From Blattabacterium sp. (Mastotermes darwiniensis) str. MADAR (GTDB lineage: Bacteria > Bacteroidota > Bacteroidia > Flavobacteriales > Blattabacteriaceae), in assembly GCF_000233435.1 (NCBI RefSeq), contig NC_016146.1:325001-389000 (forward strand): 64,000 nucleotides of DNA. The letters are read 5' to 3'. Under the pieces are notes generated by a model that was not told the DNA's origin, made no database searches, and worked only from the letters and a program-made list of their open reading frames with translations. A program made the translations under genes and the position numbers. Shown here piece after piece: positions 46,510 through 56,545 of this stretch. Position 1 is the first letter of the stretch; every line of letters starts with the position of its first letter.

Positions 46510-47064
46510 TTATTTATCATTTTTTTCAAAAGGTAATCCAAAATAAGATAAAAGAAATAGAGCTTCTATATTTTTTTTTGTAGAAGTCACAAATGTAATA
46601 TTCATTCCCATATTTTTTTTTATTTGATCGATATCAATTTCTGGATAAATAACTTGTTCAGAAATACCCATATTGTAATTTCCCCATCCATCAAAATTAG
46701 TTCTTTTTACTCCATTAAAATCTCTTACTCTAGGTAATGCAATAGTAATAAGTCTTTCCAGAAATTCATACATTCTTGTTCTTCGTAAAGTTACTTTTAC
46801 TCCTATAGGCATCCCTTTTCTTAATTTAAATCCAGATACATCATGTTTGGAATAACAAAAAATGGCTTTTTGTCCTGCAATAGAAGTGATTTCATTCATA
46901 GAATAATCTATAATTTTTTTATCATCCAAAACGGAAGAACCAACTCCTTGATGAACTACTATTTTTTTAAGTCTTGGAACTTCCATAACAGAAGTATATT
47001 TAAATTTTTTCATTAAACTCGGAACAATTTTCTCTTCATACAATCTACTTAATCTGGATCTCAT
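46510..47064 (-). CDS. rplE: 50S ribosomal protein L5
   Basis: L5 binds 5S rRNA and contacts the 30S head. VMEVPRLKKIVVHQGVG, ITGQ-like SIAGQKAIFCYSK, GMPIGVKVTLRRTRMYEFLERL and NYNMGISEQVIYPEID are family motifs. The 184 residues are full length. It overlaps rplX by 20 bases. Confidence 0.97.
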   Translation of the reverse strand: MRSRLSRLYEEKIVPSLMKKFKYTSVMEVPRLKKIVVHQGVGSSVLDDKKIIDYSMNEITSIAGQKAIFCYSKHDVSGFKLRKGMPIGVKVTLRRTRMYEFLERLITIALPRVRDFNGVKRTNFDGWGNYNMGISEQVIYPEIDIDQIKKNMGMNITFVTSTKKNIEALFLLSYFGLPFEKNDK

Positions 47065-47278
47065 TATTTTCTTTTTTTAAATTAGATATATGTATAGGAG
47101 CTTCTTTTTCCAGAATATCTCCTTTAGATCTATTTGTATTAGGTTTAACATGTTTTTTAACCATATTTATTCCACGTACAATAGCCTTCTCCTTTTTAGG
47201 AAAAACTTTGATAACAATTCCTTTATTTCCTTTATAATTTCCTGATAAAATAGAAACTACATCCCCTTTCTTTATCAT
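47045..47278 (-). CDS. rplX: 50S ribosomal protein L24 (short)
   Basis: L24 initiates large-subunit assembly. The KOW motif at the N-terminus (KKGDVVSILSGNYKGNKGIVIKVFP in short blocks) and GINMVKKHVKP match the family. At 77 residues it lacks about 25 C-terminal residues compared with usual L24 (around 100-105), ending where it runs 20 bases into rplE. The conserved N-terminal rRNA-binding core is complete. Confidence 0.94.
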   Translation of the reverse strand: MIKKGDVVSILSGNYKGNKGIVIKVFPKKEKAIVRGINMVKKHVKPNTNRSKGDILEKEAPIHISNLKKENNEIQIK

Positions 47279-47290
47279 AAAAAAAGTTTT

Positions 47291-47662
47291 TTATAAAACT
47301 TCTTGAGCTAAAGAAATAATTTTCATATATTCTTTATCCCTTAATTCTCTTGCTACTGGACCAAAAACTCTAGTCCCTATCATTTCTCCAGATGGATTAA
47401 TAAGAACACAAGCATTATCATCAAAACTTATATATGAACCATCTTTTCTCCTTGTTTTTTTCTTTGTTCTTATTACTATAGCCTTGGTAATCTGACCCTT
47501 TTTAATCATACTTCCACCAGAAATAGCCGTTTTTATTGTAACAACTATAGTATCTCCTAATACAGCATATTTTTTTCCAGAACCACCTAAAACACGAATA
47601 ATTAAAGCTTCTTTCGCTCCAGTATTATCTGAAACTTTACACCTGGATTCTTGTTGTAACAT
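47291..47662 (-). CDS. rplN: 50S ribosomal protein L14
   Basis: L14 forms an intersubunit bridge with 16S r[23 protein letters not shown] is the family N-terminus, fixing the start at 47662 rather than 13 codons upstream. [26 protein letters not shown] and [28 protein letters not shown] (in parts) complete it. The 123 residues are full length. Confidence 0.97.
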   Translation of the reverse strand: MLQQESRCKVSDNTGAKEALIIRVLGGSGKKYAVLGDTIVVTIKTAISGGSMIKKGQITKAIVIRTKKKTRRKDGSYISFDDNACVLINPSGEMIGTRVFGPVARELRDKEYMKIISLAQEVL

Positions 47663-47667
47663 ATTTA

Positions 47668-47958
47668 CTATTTTTTTATAATCGACACCAATCTCCAACA
47701 TTTATTTTTGCTAATAGGACGAGTCTCCATAATACTAACTATATCACCATTTTTAGATGTATTTCTTTCATCATGAACCATATATTTCTTTTTTTTCAAT
47801 ATACTTTTTCCATAATATTTATGTTTCATTTTTTTTATTTCAGAAACAATAATTGTTTTATTCATTTTATCACTGGTTACTATTCCTACTCTTTCTTTTC
47901 TTCTAGGAGCTCTTACACTACTACTACCAAAGTCCTTTTTTTTCTCTTCTTTTATCAT
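47668..47958 (-). CDS. rpsQ: 30S ribosomal protein S17
   Basis: S17 is a primary 16S-binding OB-fold protein. [38 protein letters not shown] and the [23 protein letters not shown] stretch are typical. At 96 residues it has an extra hydrophilic N-terminus of about 15 residues; an internal start cannot be excluded but no later Met fits. It overlaps rpmC by four bases. Confidence 0.95.
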   Translation of the reverse strand: MIKEEKKKDFGSSSVRAPRRKERVGIVTSDKMNKTIIVSEIKKMKHKYYGKSILKKKKYMVHDERNTSKNGDIVSIMETRPISKNKCWRLVSIIKK

Positions 47959-48152
47959 TTATTACTTTTTAATTTATTTAATTCAGTTTTCAATTTAGCA
48001 ATATATTTTCTTAAAAATCTGATCTCTACAGGATTTTTTTTTAAACCAAAAGCATGATCGAATTTCATTCTTCGATAATTTTCTTTTTGTATATTTATAT
48101 GTGGTTCAATATCCTCTACAGAAAATATCTTTATTTTTGAATATTTTTTCAT
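47955..48152 (-). CDS. rpmC: 50S ribosomal protein L29
   Basis: L29 is a small two-helix protein near the peptide exit tunnel. NYRRMKFDHAFGLKKNPVEIR and RKYIAKLKTELN match the family's (L.k..f....g.l.np..ir..rr.iARikT) pattern. The 65 residues are normal. Its position between rplP and rpsQ is the standard one. Confidence 0.94.
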   Translation of the reverse strand: MKKYSKIKIFSVEDIEPHINIQKENYRRMKFDHAFGLKKNPVEIRFLRKYIAKLKTELNKLKSNK

Positions 48153-48159
48153 AATTTTT

Positions 48160-48561
48160 TTAAAAAATAAATTTTATTTTTATGGGAAGTTTTTGAGAAG
48201 CTAATCTTAACGCTTCTTTTGCTACTTTCATATCCACTCCATCTATTTCAAATAATATTCTTCCAGGTTTCACTACGGATACCCAAAATTCTACAGGCCC
48301 CTTTCCTTTTCCCATACGAACTTCCTGTGGTTTTTTTGTTGCTGGTTTATCCGGAAAAATATTTATCCACAATTTTCCCTCCCTTTTCATATATCTAGTC
48401 GCAGCAATACGAGCTGCTTCTAATTGTTTGGATGAAATCCAAGAAGCTTCCAACGCTTTTATCCCATATAAACCTCTTGAAAGAAAAGTTCCTTTTGCAG
48501 AATTCCCACGTATTCGTCCTTTTTGTTTTTTTTTATATTTTGTTTTTTTTGGTTGTAACAT
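48160..48561 (-). CDS. rplP: 50S ribosomal protein L16
   Basis: L16 helps position A-site t[19 protein letters not shown] is the family start, three codons after the first possible Met. [47 protein letters not shown] and [18 protein letters not shown] (in part) are diagnostic. The 133 residues are slightly short at the C-terminus. Confidence 0.97.
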   Translation of the reverse strand: MLQPKKTKYKKKQKGRIRGNSAKGTFLSRGLYGIKALEASWISSKQLEAARIAATRYMKREGKLWINIFPDKPATKKPQEVRMGKGKGPVEFWVSVVKPGRILFEIDGVDMKVAKEALRLASQKLPIKIKFIF

Positions 48562-48566
48562 ACAAT

Positions 48567-49271
48567 TCAAGATTTCTTTTTTCTAAAAGAAGAATATTTT
48601 TTAAAACGTAATTTTCTTTGTTGGATGCTAAACAATGGATATAATTCTCTCTTTCCATATATTTCTCCTTTCATGATCCAAACTTTAATTCCTATACTCC
48701 CATATACAGTATGAGCTACATCCATATAATAATCAACATCTGCACGAAAAGTACCGAGAGAAATACGTCCTTCTTTATAAGATTCCCTTCTGGCCATTTC
48801 AGCTCCATTCAAACGTCCAGAAATTTGTATTTTTATTCCCTTAGCATTCATTCTAATAGCTGATAGTATAGCTAATCTTATTGCTTTTTTATAAGAAATT
48901 CTATTTTCCAATTGTCTAACCAAACCTTTAGCTACCAAAGGAGCATCTAATTCAGGACGTTTTACTTCCGATATATTAATTTGAACTTCTTTTTTAGTGA
49001 GTCTTTTTAATTCTTTTCTAACTGTATCCACTTCATCTCCTCCCTTTCCTATAACAAGAGCTGGACGTGAAGTTCTAATAGTTATAGTTATAAACTTTAA
49101 AGTTCTTTCTATAATAACACGAGATATTATTCCCTTAGGAAAACGTGCTTCTATATATTTTCTAACTTTAGAATCTTCCTGTATTCTGTCTTTATAATTA
49201 TTACACCAACTTGATTGCCATCCAATAATGATTCCAAGACGATTAATGATTGGATTGGTTTTTTGCCCCAT
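48567..49271 (-). CDS. rpsC: 30S ribosomal protein S3
   Basis: S3 lines the mRNA entry channel. [14 protein letters not shown], the KH domain with [20 protein letters not shown] and the C-terminal domain with [20 protein letters not shown] and [19 protein letters not shown] are clear. The 234 residues are full length. Confidence 0.97.
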   Translation of the reverse strand: MGQKTNPIINRLGIIIGWQSSWCNNYKDRIQEDSKVRKYIEARFPKGIISRVIIERTLKFITITIRTSRPALVIGKGGDEVDTVRKELKRLTKKEVQINISEVKRPELDAPLVAKGLVRQLENRISYKKAIRLAILSAIRMNAKGIKIQISGRLNGAEMARRESYKEGRISLGTFRADVDYYMDVAHTVYGSIGIKVWIMKGEIYGKRELYPLFSIQQRKLRFKKYSSFRKKKS

Positions 49272-49284
49272 ACATATAATTTAA

Positions 49285-49659
49285 TTAATTTCCATTCCTT
49301 ATTCCTAAAACAACTAGAACATTACTTGACCTCTTTCTAATCCTATGTCCTCTACCTTGAGGAACAGGACGTAATCTTTTTAAAGTTTTTCCTTGATTAA
49401 CCATAATCTCCTTTATGTATAAGTATTTTTTAGAATCTTCCATATATTTTTGTCTGTAATTAGACAACAAAGAAAGAAGTAATTTTCTTAAATGAATAGT
49501 AATTTTATGCTTACTACTGTACTTCAATATATCCAATGATTTTAGAATACTTTTATTTCGAATAATATTAACGACTAATCTCATTTTTCTGGGAGAACTA
49601 CGTATTCCATTTAAAGAAGCTGAAACAATAGTATCTTTAACAGCATCTTTTTTTATCAT
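49285..49659 (-). CDS. rplV: 50S ribosomal protein L22
   Basis: L22 reaches into the peptide exit tunnel. IRSSPRKMRLVVNIIRNK at the N-terminus and VNQGKTLKRLRPVPQGRGHRIRKRSSNVLVVLG near the C-terminus (the latter containing the tunnel hairpin) define it. The 124 residues are normal; four bases separate it from rpsS. Confidence 0.96.
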   Translation of the reverse strand: MIKKDAVKDTIVSASLNGIRSSPRKMRLVVNIIRNKSILKSLDILKYSSKHKITIHLRKLLLSLLSNYRQKYMEDSKKYLYIKEIMVNQGKTLKRLRPVPQGRGHRIRKRSSNVLVVLGIRNGN

Positions 49660-49663
49660 AATT

Positions 49664-49948
49664 TTAATTCTTTGTTTTTAATTTATTTTTTGATCCAGCA
49701 TGTCCTCTAAAAGTACGAGTAGGCGCAAATTCTCCTAATTTATGTCCAATCATATTTTCTGTGATATAAACATTAATAAATTTTCTTCCATTATGAACTG
49801 CAAAAGTTTGTCCTACAAAATCTGGTAAAATAGTGGAAGGCCTTGACCAGGTCTTAATGATAGACTTTTTTTCCAATTTTATATTATTTAAAACCTTATT
49901 ATATAACTTATGAGAAACAAATGGACCTTTCTTTAAAGATCTTGCCAT
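49664..49948 (-). CDS. rpsS: 30S ribosomal protein S19
   Basis: S19 lies in the 30S head with S13. [48 protein letters not shown] and [18 protein letters not shown] are strongly conserved. The 94 residues are full length. Confidence 0.97.
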   Translation of the reverse strand: MARSLKKGPFVSHKLYNKVLNNIKLEKKSIIKTWSRPSTILPDFVGQTFAVHNGRKFINVYITENMIGHKLGEFAPTRTFRGHAGSKNKLKTKN

Positions 49949-49960
49949 AAATTAAAAATT

Positions 49961-50785
49961 TTATTTTTTCCTTCGTTGCAAAATATATCTATCTGAATAT
50001 TTTTTTCTAGAACGTGTTCTAAATCCTTTAGAAGGGAAACCTTTTCTACTTCTAGGAATTCCACCAGAAGCTTTTCCTTCTCCTCCTCCCATTGGATGAT
50101 CTACAGGATTCATAGCTACCCCTCTAGTTCTAGGTCTTCTTCCAAAATGACGATTTTTTCCAGCTTTTCCATATGTTTCTGACTGATGATCTGGATTGGA
50201 AACTATTCCTATGGTAGCCATACAATTAATCATTACCATTCTCATTTCTCCAGAAGGAAATTTTAAAGTGGCATATTTTCCATTTTTTGCAAATAATTGA
50301 GCATAAGCTCCTGCACTTCTTGCTATTTTAGCTCCTTGTCCAGGGATCAACTCTATACAAGAAATATTCGTTCCTAATGGAATTTCACTCAAAAAAGTAG
50401 AATCTCCTATATTAAAAGAAATTTTTTTTCCAGAAATAATTTCTTGTCCTATTTTAAATCCATTCATAGCTATGATATATCGTTTTTCTCCATCCTTATA
50501 ATGTAAAAGAGCTATGAAAGAAGATCGGTTAGGATCATACTCTATAGATTTTATAATTGCAGGAATTCCAAATTTCCTTCTTTTAAAATCAATTATTCTA
50601 TATTTCCTCTTATGACCACCTCCAAAATAACGCATAGTCATTCTCCCATAATTATTTCTCCCTCCAGATTTACATAATCCCTTTGTCAAAGATTTTTCCG
50701 GATAATTATTTGTAATTTGATCATAATTATTGACAATTCTAAAACGTTGACTAGATGTTATTGGTTTTAATTTTTTTATAGACAT
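49961..50785 (-). CDS. rplB: 50S ribosomal protein L2
   Basis: L2 is needed for subunit association and peptidyl transfer. KKLKPITSSQRFR opens the protein; the ATG at 50785 is chosen because it fits the family and avoids a 20-base overlap with rplW. GGHKRKYRIIDFKR, GAKIARSAGAYAQL and the C-terminal NPVDHPMGGGEGKASGG loop (with the histidine region) are diagnostic. The 274 residues are full length. Confidence 0.97.
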   Translation of the reverse strand: MSIKKLKPITSSQRFRIVNNYDQITNNYPEKSLTKGLCKSGGRNNYGRMTMRYFGGGHKRKYRIIDFKRRKFGIPAIIKSIEYDPNRSSFIALLHYKDGEKRYIIAMNGFKIGQEIISGKKISFNIGDSTFLSEIPLGTNISCIELIPGQGAKIARSAGAYAQLFAKNGKYATLKFPSGEMRMVMINCMATIGIVSNPDHQSETYGKAGKNRHFGRRPRTRGVAMNPVDHPMGGGEGKASGGIPRSRKGFPSKGFRTRSRKKYSDRYILQRRKK

Positions 50786-50792
50786 ATAGACA

Positions 50793-51074
50793 TTATCTTT
50801 TAAAATAATCAATTTTTTGATTATCTTTCAATTGAACAATTGCTTTCTTCAATCTATTGGTTTTTCCATATAAAAAGCCCTTCTTTGTATATTTAGATTT
50901 ATCTTTCCTACAAGAAATCATTGTTCGAATACTCTTTACTGAAACCCCAAATATATCACTTATTTCTTTTTTTATCTGTTGTTTATTACTGTTGATACAT
51001 ACAGAAAAAACATAATAAGAATCCTTTTCTTTTATAGAATATTTTTCTGTAATAAAAGGTTTAATTAAAATCAT
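50793..51074 (-). CDS. rplW: 50S ribosomal protein L23
   Basis: L23 docks trigger factor and SRP at the tunnel exit. IKPFITEKYSIKEKDSYYVFSV, KKEISDIFGVSVKSIRTM and the RKDKSKYTKKGFLYGKTNRLKKAIVQL region match the family. The 93 residues are normal. It follows rplD by 12 bases. Confidence 0.95.
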   Translation of the reverse strand: MILIKPFITEKYSIKEKDSYYVFSVCINSNKQQIKKEISDIFGVSVKSIRTMISCRKDKSKYTKKGFLYGKTNRLKKAIVQLKDNQKIDYFKR

Positions 51075-51086
51075 ATATAATCTAAA

Positions 51087-51716
51087 TTAATTCATGAAAA
51101 GTTCACGAATTCTATTCACTGAACTTTCAGAAAAAATAATATATAAAAAATTCAACAAAGAGTAACAATCTAATTCTTCAACATTCAACAACTTAAATTT
51201 TTTTAAATTCCTAGATGATAAATATAAATTTTTATTTTTTATTCCAACTATCATCAATGATTTTTCATCTTTTAAATGTAAAATTCTAAGAAGATTAAAA
51301 ATAAATTTTGTATTCGGCTTTTCCAATTGAATATCTTCTATCACTCTGACTTTATTTGTTTTTAATTTATATTCTATAATAGTTTTCCTAACCAAATTTC
51401 TTGTAGATTTATTTATCTTTTCAAAATAACGTCTAGGACGTGGTCCGAAAACTCTCCCTCCTCCTTTAAATATAGGATTTTTAATATTTCCTTTTCTAGA
51501 TTCCCCAGTTCCCTTTTGCTTGTGTATTTTCCTAGTACTCCCAGATACCTCTCCTCTTTCCTTAGACTTATGTGTTCCTTGACGTTGTGCGGATAAATAT
51601 CTCTTTATTTCTAAATAAATAGAATGATCATAAGATTTTTTAGAAAAAAAAGCATCATTGAACTCAACTTTTCGATTGGTCCAATTACCTTTTATATCTA
51701 AAATTTTTATTTCCAT
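51087..51716 (-). CDS. rplD: 50S ribosomal protein L4
   Basis: L4 reaches the exit tunnel and in E. coli autoregulates the S10 operon. The tunnel loop [20 protein letters not shown] and [13 protein letters not shown] are diagnostic, as is the C-terminal Rossmann-like half with [10 protein letters not shown]. The 209 residues are normal. It overlaps rplC by ten bases. Confidence 0.96.
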   Translation of the reverse strand: MEIKILDIKGNWTNRKVEFNDAFFSKKSYDHSIYLEIKRYLSAQRQGTHKSKERGEVSGSTRKIHKQKGTGESRKGNIKNPIFKGGGRVFGPRPRRYFEKINKSTRNLVRKTIIEYKLKTNKVRVIEDIQLEKPNTKFIFNLLRILHLKDEKSLMIVGIKNKNLYLSSRNLKKFKLLNVEELDCYSLLNFLYIIFSESSVNRIRELFMN

Positions 51717-52342
51717 CTTTTTTTCTTAATCATTAAATATGAATTCTTATTTCCTGGAACTGATCCTTTCAATACCAAAATATTTTTATATTCATCTATT
51801 TTTAATATTTCTAAATTTTGAATAGTAATATTTTTTCCTCCCATCCTTCCAGCCATCTTTTTTCCCTTAAAAATACGTGAAGGATCAGATCCTGCCCCAA
51901 TGGATCCAGGTGCTCTCAAACGATTGTGTTGACCATGACTAGTTTCTCCTACTCCTGAAAATCCATGTCTTTTTACTACACCTTGAAAACCTTTTCCCTT
52001 AGAAATACCTTTTACGTCTACTAATTCTCCTTCCATAAAAAAATTTACATTTATTTTATCTCCCAATTGAATAGAATCTTTTCCAAATAAACCTTTAAAT
52101 TCTAATAATTTTTTCTTTGGAGAAATTCCTGCCTTGTTAAAATGACCTTGTAAGGATTTCGTAGTATGTTTTTTCTTTTTTTCATCCATTCCCAGTTGAA
52201 TAGAATAATAACCGTCCTTTTTTACTGTTTTTATCTGCACAACATAACACGGTTCTATTCTTATAATAGAACATGGAATATTCTTTCCATCCTTAGAAAA
52301 AAAACTTGTCATTCCAAAATTTATTCCTATTAATCCTCCCAT
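51707..52342 (-). CDS. rplC: 50S ribosomal protein L3
   Basis: L3 is an early-assembly protein near the peptidyl transferase centre. [60 protein letters not shown] and [15 protein letters not shown] are family motifs (the loop near residues 140-155 carries the methylated Gln site in other bacteria). The 211 residues are full length. Confidence 0.97.
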   Translation of the reverse strand: MGGLIGINFGMTSFFSKDGKNIPCSIIRIEPCYVVQIKTVKKDGYYSIQLGMDEKKKKHTTKSLQGHFNKAGISPKKKLLEFKGLFGKDSIQLGDKINVNFFMEGELVDVKGISKGKGFQGVVKRHGFSGVGETSHGQHNRLRAPGSIGAGSDPSRIFKGKKMAGRMGGKNITIQNLEILKIDEYKNILVLKGSVPGNKNSYLMIKKKRWK

Positions 52343-52351
52343 CTTTTTTCT

Positions 52352-52657
52352 TTAGACTTTAATTTCCGCTTCAACTCCACTTGGCAATTCTAATTTCATT
52401 AGAGCATCTACTGTTTTAGATGAGGCATTATGGATTTGCAAAAGTCTTTTATGAGTAGGAAGTAAAAATTGTTCTCTTGACTTCTTATTCACATGAGGAG
52501 AACGTAAAACTGTGAATATCTTCTTTTCAGTAGGTAATGGAACTGGTCCATTCAACACCACTCCTGTTGGTAAAACAGATTTTACAATTTTCTCAGCAGA
52601 TTTATCCAATAAATTATAGTCATAAGACTTCAATTTTATTTTTATATCATGACCCAT
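52352..52657 (-). CDS. rpsJ: 30S ribosomal protein S10
   Basis: S10 is in the 30S head and doubles as NusE in antitermination. [48 protein letters not shown] and the C-terminal [11 protein letters not shown] match. The 101 residues are full length. Four bases separate it from fusA, so the S10 and str operons are merged. Confidence 0.97.
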   Translation of the reverse strand: MGHDIKIKLKSYDYNLLDKSAEKIVKSVLPTGVVLNGPVPLPTEKKIFTVLRSPHVNKKSREQFLLPTHKRLLQIHNASSKTVDALMKLELPSGVEAEIKV

Positions 52658-52661
52658 AGTA

Positions 52662-54785
52662 TTATTGTTTTTTCACTTTTTTATTATCAATTTTATTAGA
52701 AGAATTTACTCCAATTATATTATCCATTATATTTTTTGGAACTGCATCATAATGAGAAAACTCCATAATAGAAGTTCCTCTTCCAGAAGAAAGTGTACGC
52801 AATATTGTTACATATCCAAACATTTCAGATAAAGGAACTAAAGCTTGAATTACTTTTATAGTATTCCGATTTTTCATATTTTGAATAATTCCTCTTCTAC
52901 GATTTAAATCTCCTATCACATCTCCCATATTTTCTTCTGGGATCATTACCTCTAATTTCATAATTGGTTCTAATAAAATAGGATTAGCCTTCTTTGCCGC
53001 TTCTTTAAAACCAAGTTTTCCCGCTATTTCAAAAGATAGTTGATCAGAATCAACAGGATGATAAGATCCATCCAATATCGTAATTTTTGCACTATCTATT
53101 TCATATCCAGATAGAGGTCCGTTTTTCATCATGTCTTTACATCCTTTCTCTATGGATGGAATATATTCTTTAGGAACATTTCCACCTCTTATTTTATTGA
53201 TAAATTCTAAACCTGGTTTTCCGATATTTCCTGGTTCTAATCTAAATAATACATCAGCATATTTACCTCTACCTCCTGTTTGTTTCTTATAAATTTCCCT
53301 ATGTTCCACTAAATTTGTTAAAGCTTCTTTGTATTCCACTTGAGGTTTTCCTTGATTAACTTCTACTTGAAATTCCCTTTTCATTCTATCTAAAATAATT
53401 TCTAAATGCAATTCCCCCATTCCGGAAATAATAGTCTGTCCGGTATAATTATCCGTACGAACTTGAAAAGTAGGATCTTCCTCCATTAATTTAGATAAAG
53501 CTAAACTCATTTTATCTATATCTGATTTCAACTTAGGCTCAATAGCTAGACCAATTACCGGATCAGGAAAAGATATATTTTCTAAAAGAATAGGAAATTT
53601 TTCATCACACAAAGTGTCTCCTGTTTTAATATCCTTAAACCCTACTACTGCTGCAATATCTCCAGCCCCTATTCTACAAATAGGATTCTGTTTATTAGCA
53701 TGCATTTGATATATTCTAGAAATACGTTCCTTATTTCCAGATCTAGTATTTAAACTATATGATCCTGAATCAATTTTTCCAGAATATACTCTAAAAAAAG
53801 CTAAACGTCCTACAAAAGGATCACTAGCTATTTTAAATGCTAATGCAGAAAATGGTTCCTTTTCACTAGGCTTTCTTCTTTCTATTTTTTGATTAATAGG
53901 ATTAATCCCTACAATATCTTTAACCTCAAGAGGAGATGGTAAATAACGACATACTGCATCTAACATAGCTTGAACTCCTTTATTTTTAAAAGAAGAACCA
54001 CATAATACAGGAATCAATTTCATTTCTATCGTATTCCTATGCAAAGAATTTATAATTTCTTCTTCAGAAATAGAAGAATTATCATACAAAAATTTTTCCA
54101 TAATCTTGTCATCATATTCCGATAAAGATTCTATAATCTTTTCCTGATATTCTTTCACTATCTTTTTCATTTCATATGGAATAGGAATTTCCTGATAAGT
54201 CACTCCATAATTCCTATCATCCCACACAATAGCTTTATTGGATATTAAATCCACAACTCCTATAAAATTATCTCCATTTCCTATAGGAATTTGTAATGGA
54301 ATAGAATTAGCTCCTAACATTTTTTTCATTTGCAAACAAACATCAAAAAAGTCAGCTCCTTGACGATCCATTTTATTGACAAAAGCTATTCTAGGTACAT
54401 TATATTTATCTGCTTGTCTCCATACTGTTTCTGATTGAGGCTCTACTCCATCTACAGCACTAAATAAAACTACCATCCCATCTAATACTCTTAACGATCG
54501 TTCTACTTCTACAGTAAAATCCACATGACCAGGAGTATCTATAATATTTATTTGATATTTTATATTGTTATAATTCCATTCACAACATGTAGCTGCAGAA
54601 GTTATAGTTATTCCACGTTCTTGTTCTTGCAACATCCAGTCCATTGTAGCTGCTCCATCATGTACCTCTCCCATTTTATGATTAATTCCTGTATAAAATA
54701 AAATTCTTTCTGTAGTTGTAGTTTTCCCTGCATCAATATGTGCTGCTATCCCTATGTTTCTCATAAACCTTAAATCTCTTTCCAT
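52662..54785 (-). CDS. fusA: elongation factor G
   Basis: EF-G is the translocation GTPase. G1 [15 protein letters not shown], switch [16 protein letters not shown]-like region, G3 [16 protein letters not shown] and G4 [10 protein letters not shown] are clear; the C-terminal half carries domains II-V with [14 protein letters not shown] and RRGIIQNM. The frame is open 39 codons upstream into rpsG, but [13 protein letters not shown] at 54785 is the family start (707 residues, full length). Confidence 0.97.
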   Translation of the reverse strand: MERDLRFMRNIGIAAHIDAGKTTTTERILFYTGINHKMGEVHDGAATMDWMLQEQERGITITSAATCCEWNYNNIKYQINIIDTPGHVDFTVEVERSLRVLDGMVVLFSAVDGVEPQSETVWRQADKYNVPRIAFVNKMDRQGADFFDVCLQMKKMLGANSIPLQIPIGNGDNFIGVVDLISNKAIVWDDRNYGVTYQEIPIPYEMKKIVKEYQEKIIESLSEYDDKIMEKFLYDNSSISEEEIINSLHRNTIEMKLIPVLCGSSFKNKGVQAMLDAVCRYLPSPLEVKDIVGINPINQKIERRKPSEKEPFSALAFKIASDPFVGRLAFFRVYSGKIDSGSYSLNTRSGNKERISRIYQMHANKQNPICRIGAGDIAAVVGFKDIKTGDTLCDEKFPILLENISFPDPVIGLAIEPKLKSDIDKMSLALSKLMEEDPTFQVRTDNYTGQTIISGMGELHLEIILDRMKREFQVEVNQGKPQVEYKEALTNLVEHREIYKKQTGGRGKYADVLFRLEPGNIGKPGLEFINKIRGGNVPKEYIPSIEKGCKDMMKNGPLSGYEIDSAKITILDGSYHPVDSDQLSFEIAGKLGFKEAAKKANPILLEPIMKLEVMIPEENMGDVIGDLNRRRGIIQNMKNRNTIKVIQALVPLSEMFGYVTILRTLSSGRGTSIMEFSHYDAVPKNIMDNIIGVNSSNKIDNKKVKKQ

Positions 54786-54795
54786 ATTTTTTTTT

Positions 54796-55272
54796 CTAAA
54801 ATCTAAAATGGGAAAATGCTTTATTCGCTTCAGCCATTTTATGAATATTTTCTTTTCTTTTAACTGCTTCTCCTTGTTCTTTAAAAGCATCAAATATTTC
54901 AAAAGCTAATTTATTCGACATACTCTTCTCATTTCTAATAGCCGCACAAGATATCAGTAATTTCATTCCTTTTGTTATTTTACTATCGGGAGAAATAATA
55001 ATAGGAACTTGAATATTAGAACCTCCCATACGACGACTTATCACTTCTACATGAGGCATTACATTTTTTAATCCTACTTTCCATATTTCTAATGCGGATT
55101 TTTCCTCTTTTTCCTTGATCTGTTCTATTTTTTTCATAGCATCATAAAATATTTTATATGCTAAATTTTTTTTTCCATTTTTCATTAAATGATTGACAAA
55201 ACGAGTAACTAAAGAATCATTAAATTTTGGATCAGGAAAATATATCTTTTTTTTCTTCCTTTTTTTTCTCAT
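54796..55272 (-). CDS. rpsG: 30S ribosomal protein S7
   Basis: S7 nucleates the 30S head. [49 protein letters not shown] and the C-terminal [20 protein letters not shown] region are typical. The 158 residues are normal. It overlaps rpsL by four bases. Confidence 0.97.
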   Translation of the reverse strand: MRKKRKKKKIYFPDPKFNDSLVTRFVNHLMKNGKKNLAYKIFYDAMKKIEQIKEKEEKSALEIWKVGLKNVMPHVEVISRRMGGSNIQVPIIISPDSKITKGMKLLISCAAIRNEKSMSNKLAFEIFDAFKEQGEAVKRKENIHKMAEANKAFSHFRF

Positions 55273-55673
55273 AACTCTTTTTTTGTTTGTTTTGTTTGAG
55301 AATTCTTAGAAATCTTAGATCCATATTTACTTCTACTCTTTTTTCTTCCATTTACTCCAGCCGTATCACGAGCTCCACGTACTATCTTATATTTTACACC
55401 TGGTAAATCCTTCACTCTTCCTCCTTTTACTAATACAATAGAATGTTCTTGAAGATTATGCCCTTCTCCAGTTATATAACTGATTACTTCTTTTCCATTA
55501 GTGAAACGTACACGGGCTACTTTTCGCATAGCAGAATTTGGTTTCTTCGGAGTAGTAGTATATACTCTCGTACAAACTCCTCTTCGTTGTGGACAAAATC
55601 CTAATGCAATAGACTTTCTTTTTTTAGAAACAGAGCTCCTCCCCTTTCTAATTAGTTGTTGTATAGTAGGCAT
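55269..55673 (-). CDS. rpsL: 30S ribosomal protein S12
   Basis: S12 lies at the decoding centre. [34 protein letters not shown] and [19 protein letters not shown] cover the streptomycin-site regions (PKKPNSA and GGRVKDLPG), both with wild-type lysines. The 134 residues are full length. It heads the merged str/S10/spc/alpha run; the 50-base gap to map shows no clear TAnnTTTG box. Confidence 0.97.
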   Translation of the reverse strand: MPTIQQLIRKGRSSVSKKRKSIALGFCPQRRGVCTRVYTTTPKKPNSAMRKVARVRFTNGKEVISYITGEGHNLQEHSIVLVKGGRVKDLPGVKYKIVRGARDTAGVNGRKKSRSKYGSKISKNSQTKQTKKEL

Positions 55674-55723
55674 ATTTCATTTTTAACGAAAATTTTTCAC
55701 AACAAATTACAACTAAAATAAGA

Positions 55724-56545
55724 TTAAAAAAAATCAATATTAATTTTTTCATTTTGAAAAGGTTTTTCTTCCAAAGAATGAATATTAAGTTTATCGTAAA
55801 TATAACGGAAAGTGGAAAGTAAACAAGGAAATCCATTCACAATAGCTACATTGTGCTCAAAATGAGCGGAAAGATCTCTATCTGAAGTTGTAATAGTCCA
55901 ACCATCTTTGTGAAAATCTACCTCAGATTTTCCTTTATTTACCATAGGTTCTATAGAAAGAACAAAACCTTCTTCTAATTTTATTCCTTTTCCTTTCTCT
56001 CCAAAATTAGGAATTTGAGGATCTTCATGCATTTTTTTTCCCAATCCATGACCAACAAGATCTTTTACCACACTATATCCATAATTTTCAATACAGGATT
56101 GAATAGAGTAACCTATATCCCCAATAAAATTTCCCTTTTTACATTTGGATAAACCTGCATAAAGAGATTTCTTTGAACAATTAAGAAATCTTTTAACAGT
56201 ATTCGAAACTATCCCTACTTCGAAAGTATAAGCATGTTCTCCATAAAATCCATTCATATAAACCCCACAATCTATAGACAAAATATCTCCTTCACACAAA
56301 GGATTTTGATTAGGGATTCCATGTACCACTTGATAATTTGGAGAAACACATAGAGTATTTGGAAAATCATACAAACCTAAAAAAGCAGGAACACCACCAT
56401 GATCCCGAATGAAATTCTCAGCAAGATGATCTAAATAAAGAGTATTTATTCCAGGTTTTACTTCTCCAGCTAACATTCCTAATGTTCTTGATGCTAAACA
56501 AGCACTTTTCTTTATAAGAATTATTTCCTCAATCGTTTTAACCAT
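55724..56545 (-). CDS. map: methionine aminopeptidase, type I
   Basis: Map removes the N-terminal methionine from nascent proteins. GLYDFPNTLCVSPNYQVVHGIPN contains the first histidine; metal ligands are in SIDCGVYMNGFYGEHA, LVGHGLGKKMHEDPQIPN, SIEPMV and the final AHFEHNVAI. The 273 residues are full length and lack the zinc-finger N-terminal extension. It overlaps gpmI by eight bases and lies 50 bases before rpsL. Confidence 0.96.
   Translation of the reverse strand: MVKTIEEIILIKKSACLASRTLGMLAGEVKPGINTLYLDHLAENFIRDHGGVPAFLGLYDFPNTLCVSPNYQVVHGIPNQNPLCEGDILSIDCGVYMNGFYGEHAYTFEVGIVSNTVKRFLNCSKKSLYAGLSKCKKGNFIGDIGYSIQSCIENYGYSVVKDLVGHGLGKKMHEDPQIPNFGEKGKGIKLEEGFVLSIEPMVNKGKSEVDFHKDGWTITTSDRDLSAHFEHNVAIVNGFPCLLSTFRYIYDKLNIHSLEEKPFQNEKINIDFF

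Noticed and set aside
54786-54902. Upstream extension of fusA
   Set aside because: The 39 extra codons lie in rpsG in another frame and do not match any EF-G N-terminus; the Met at 54785 fits.
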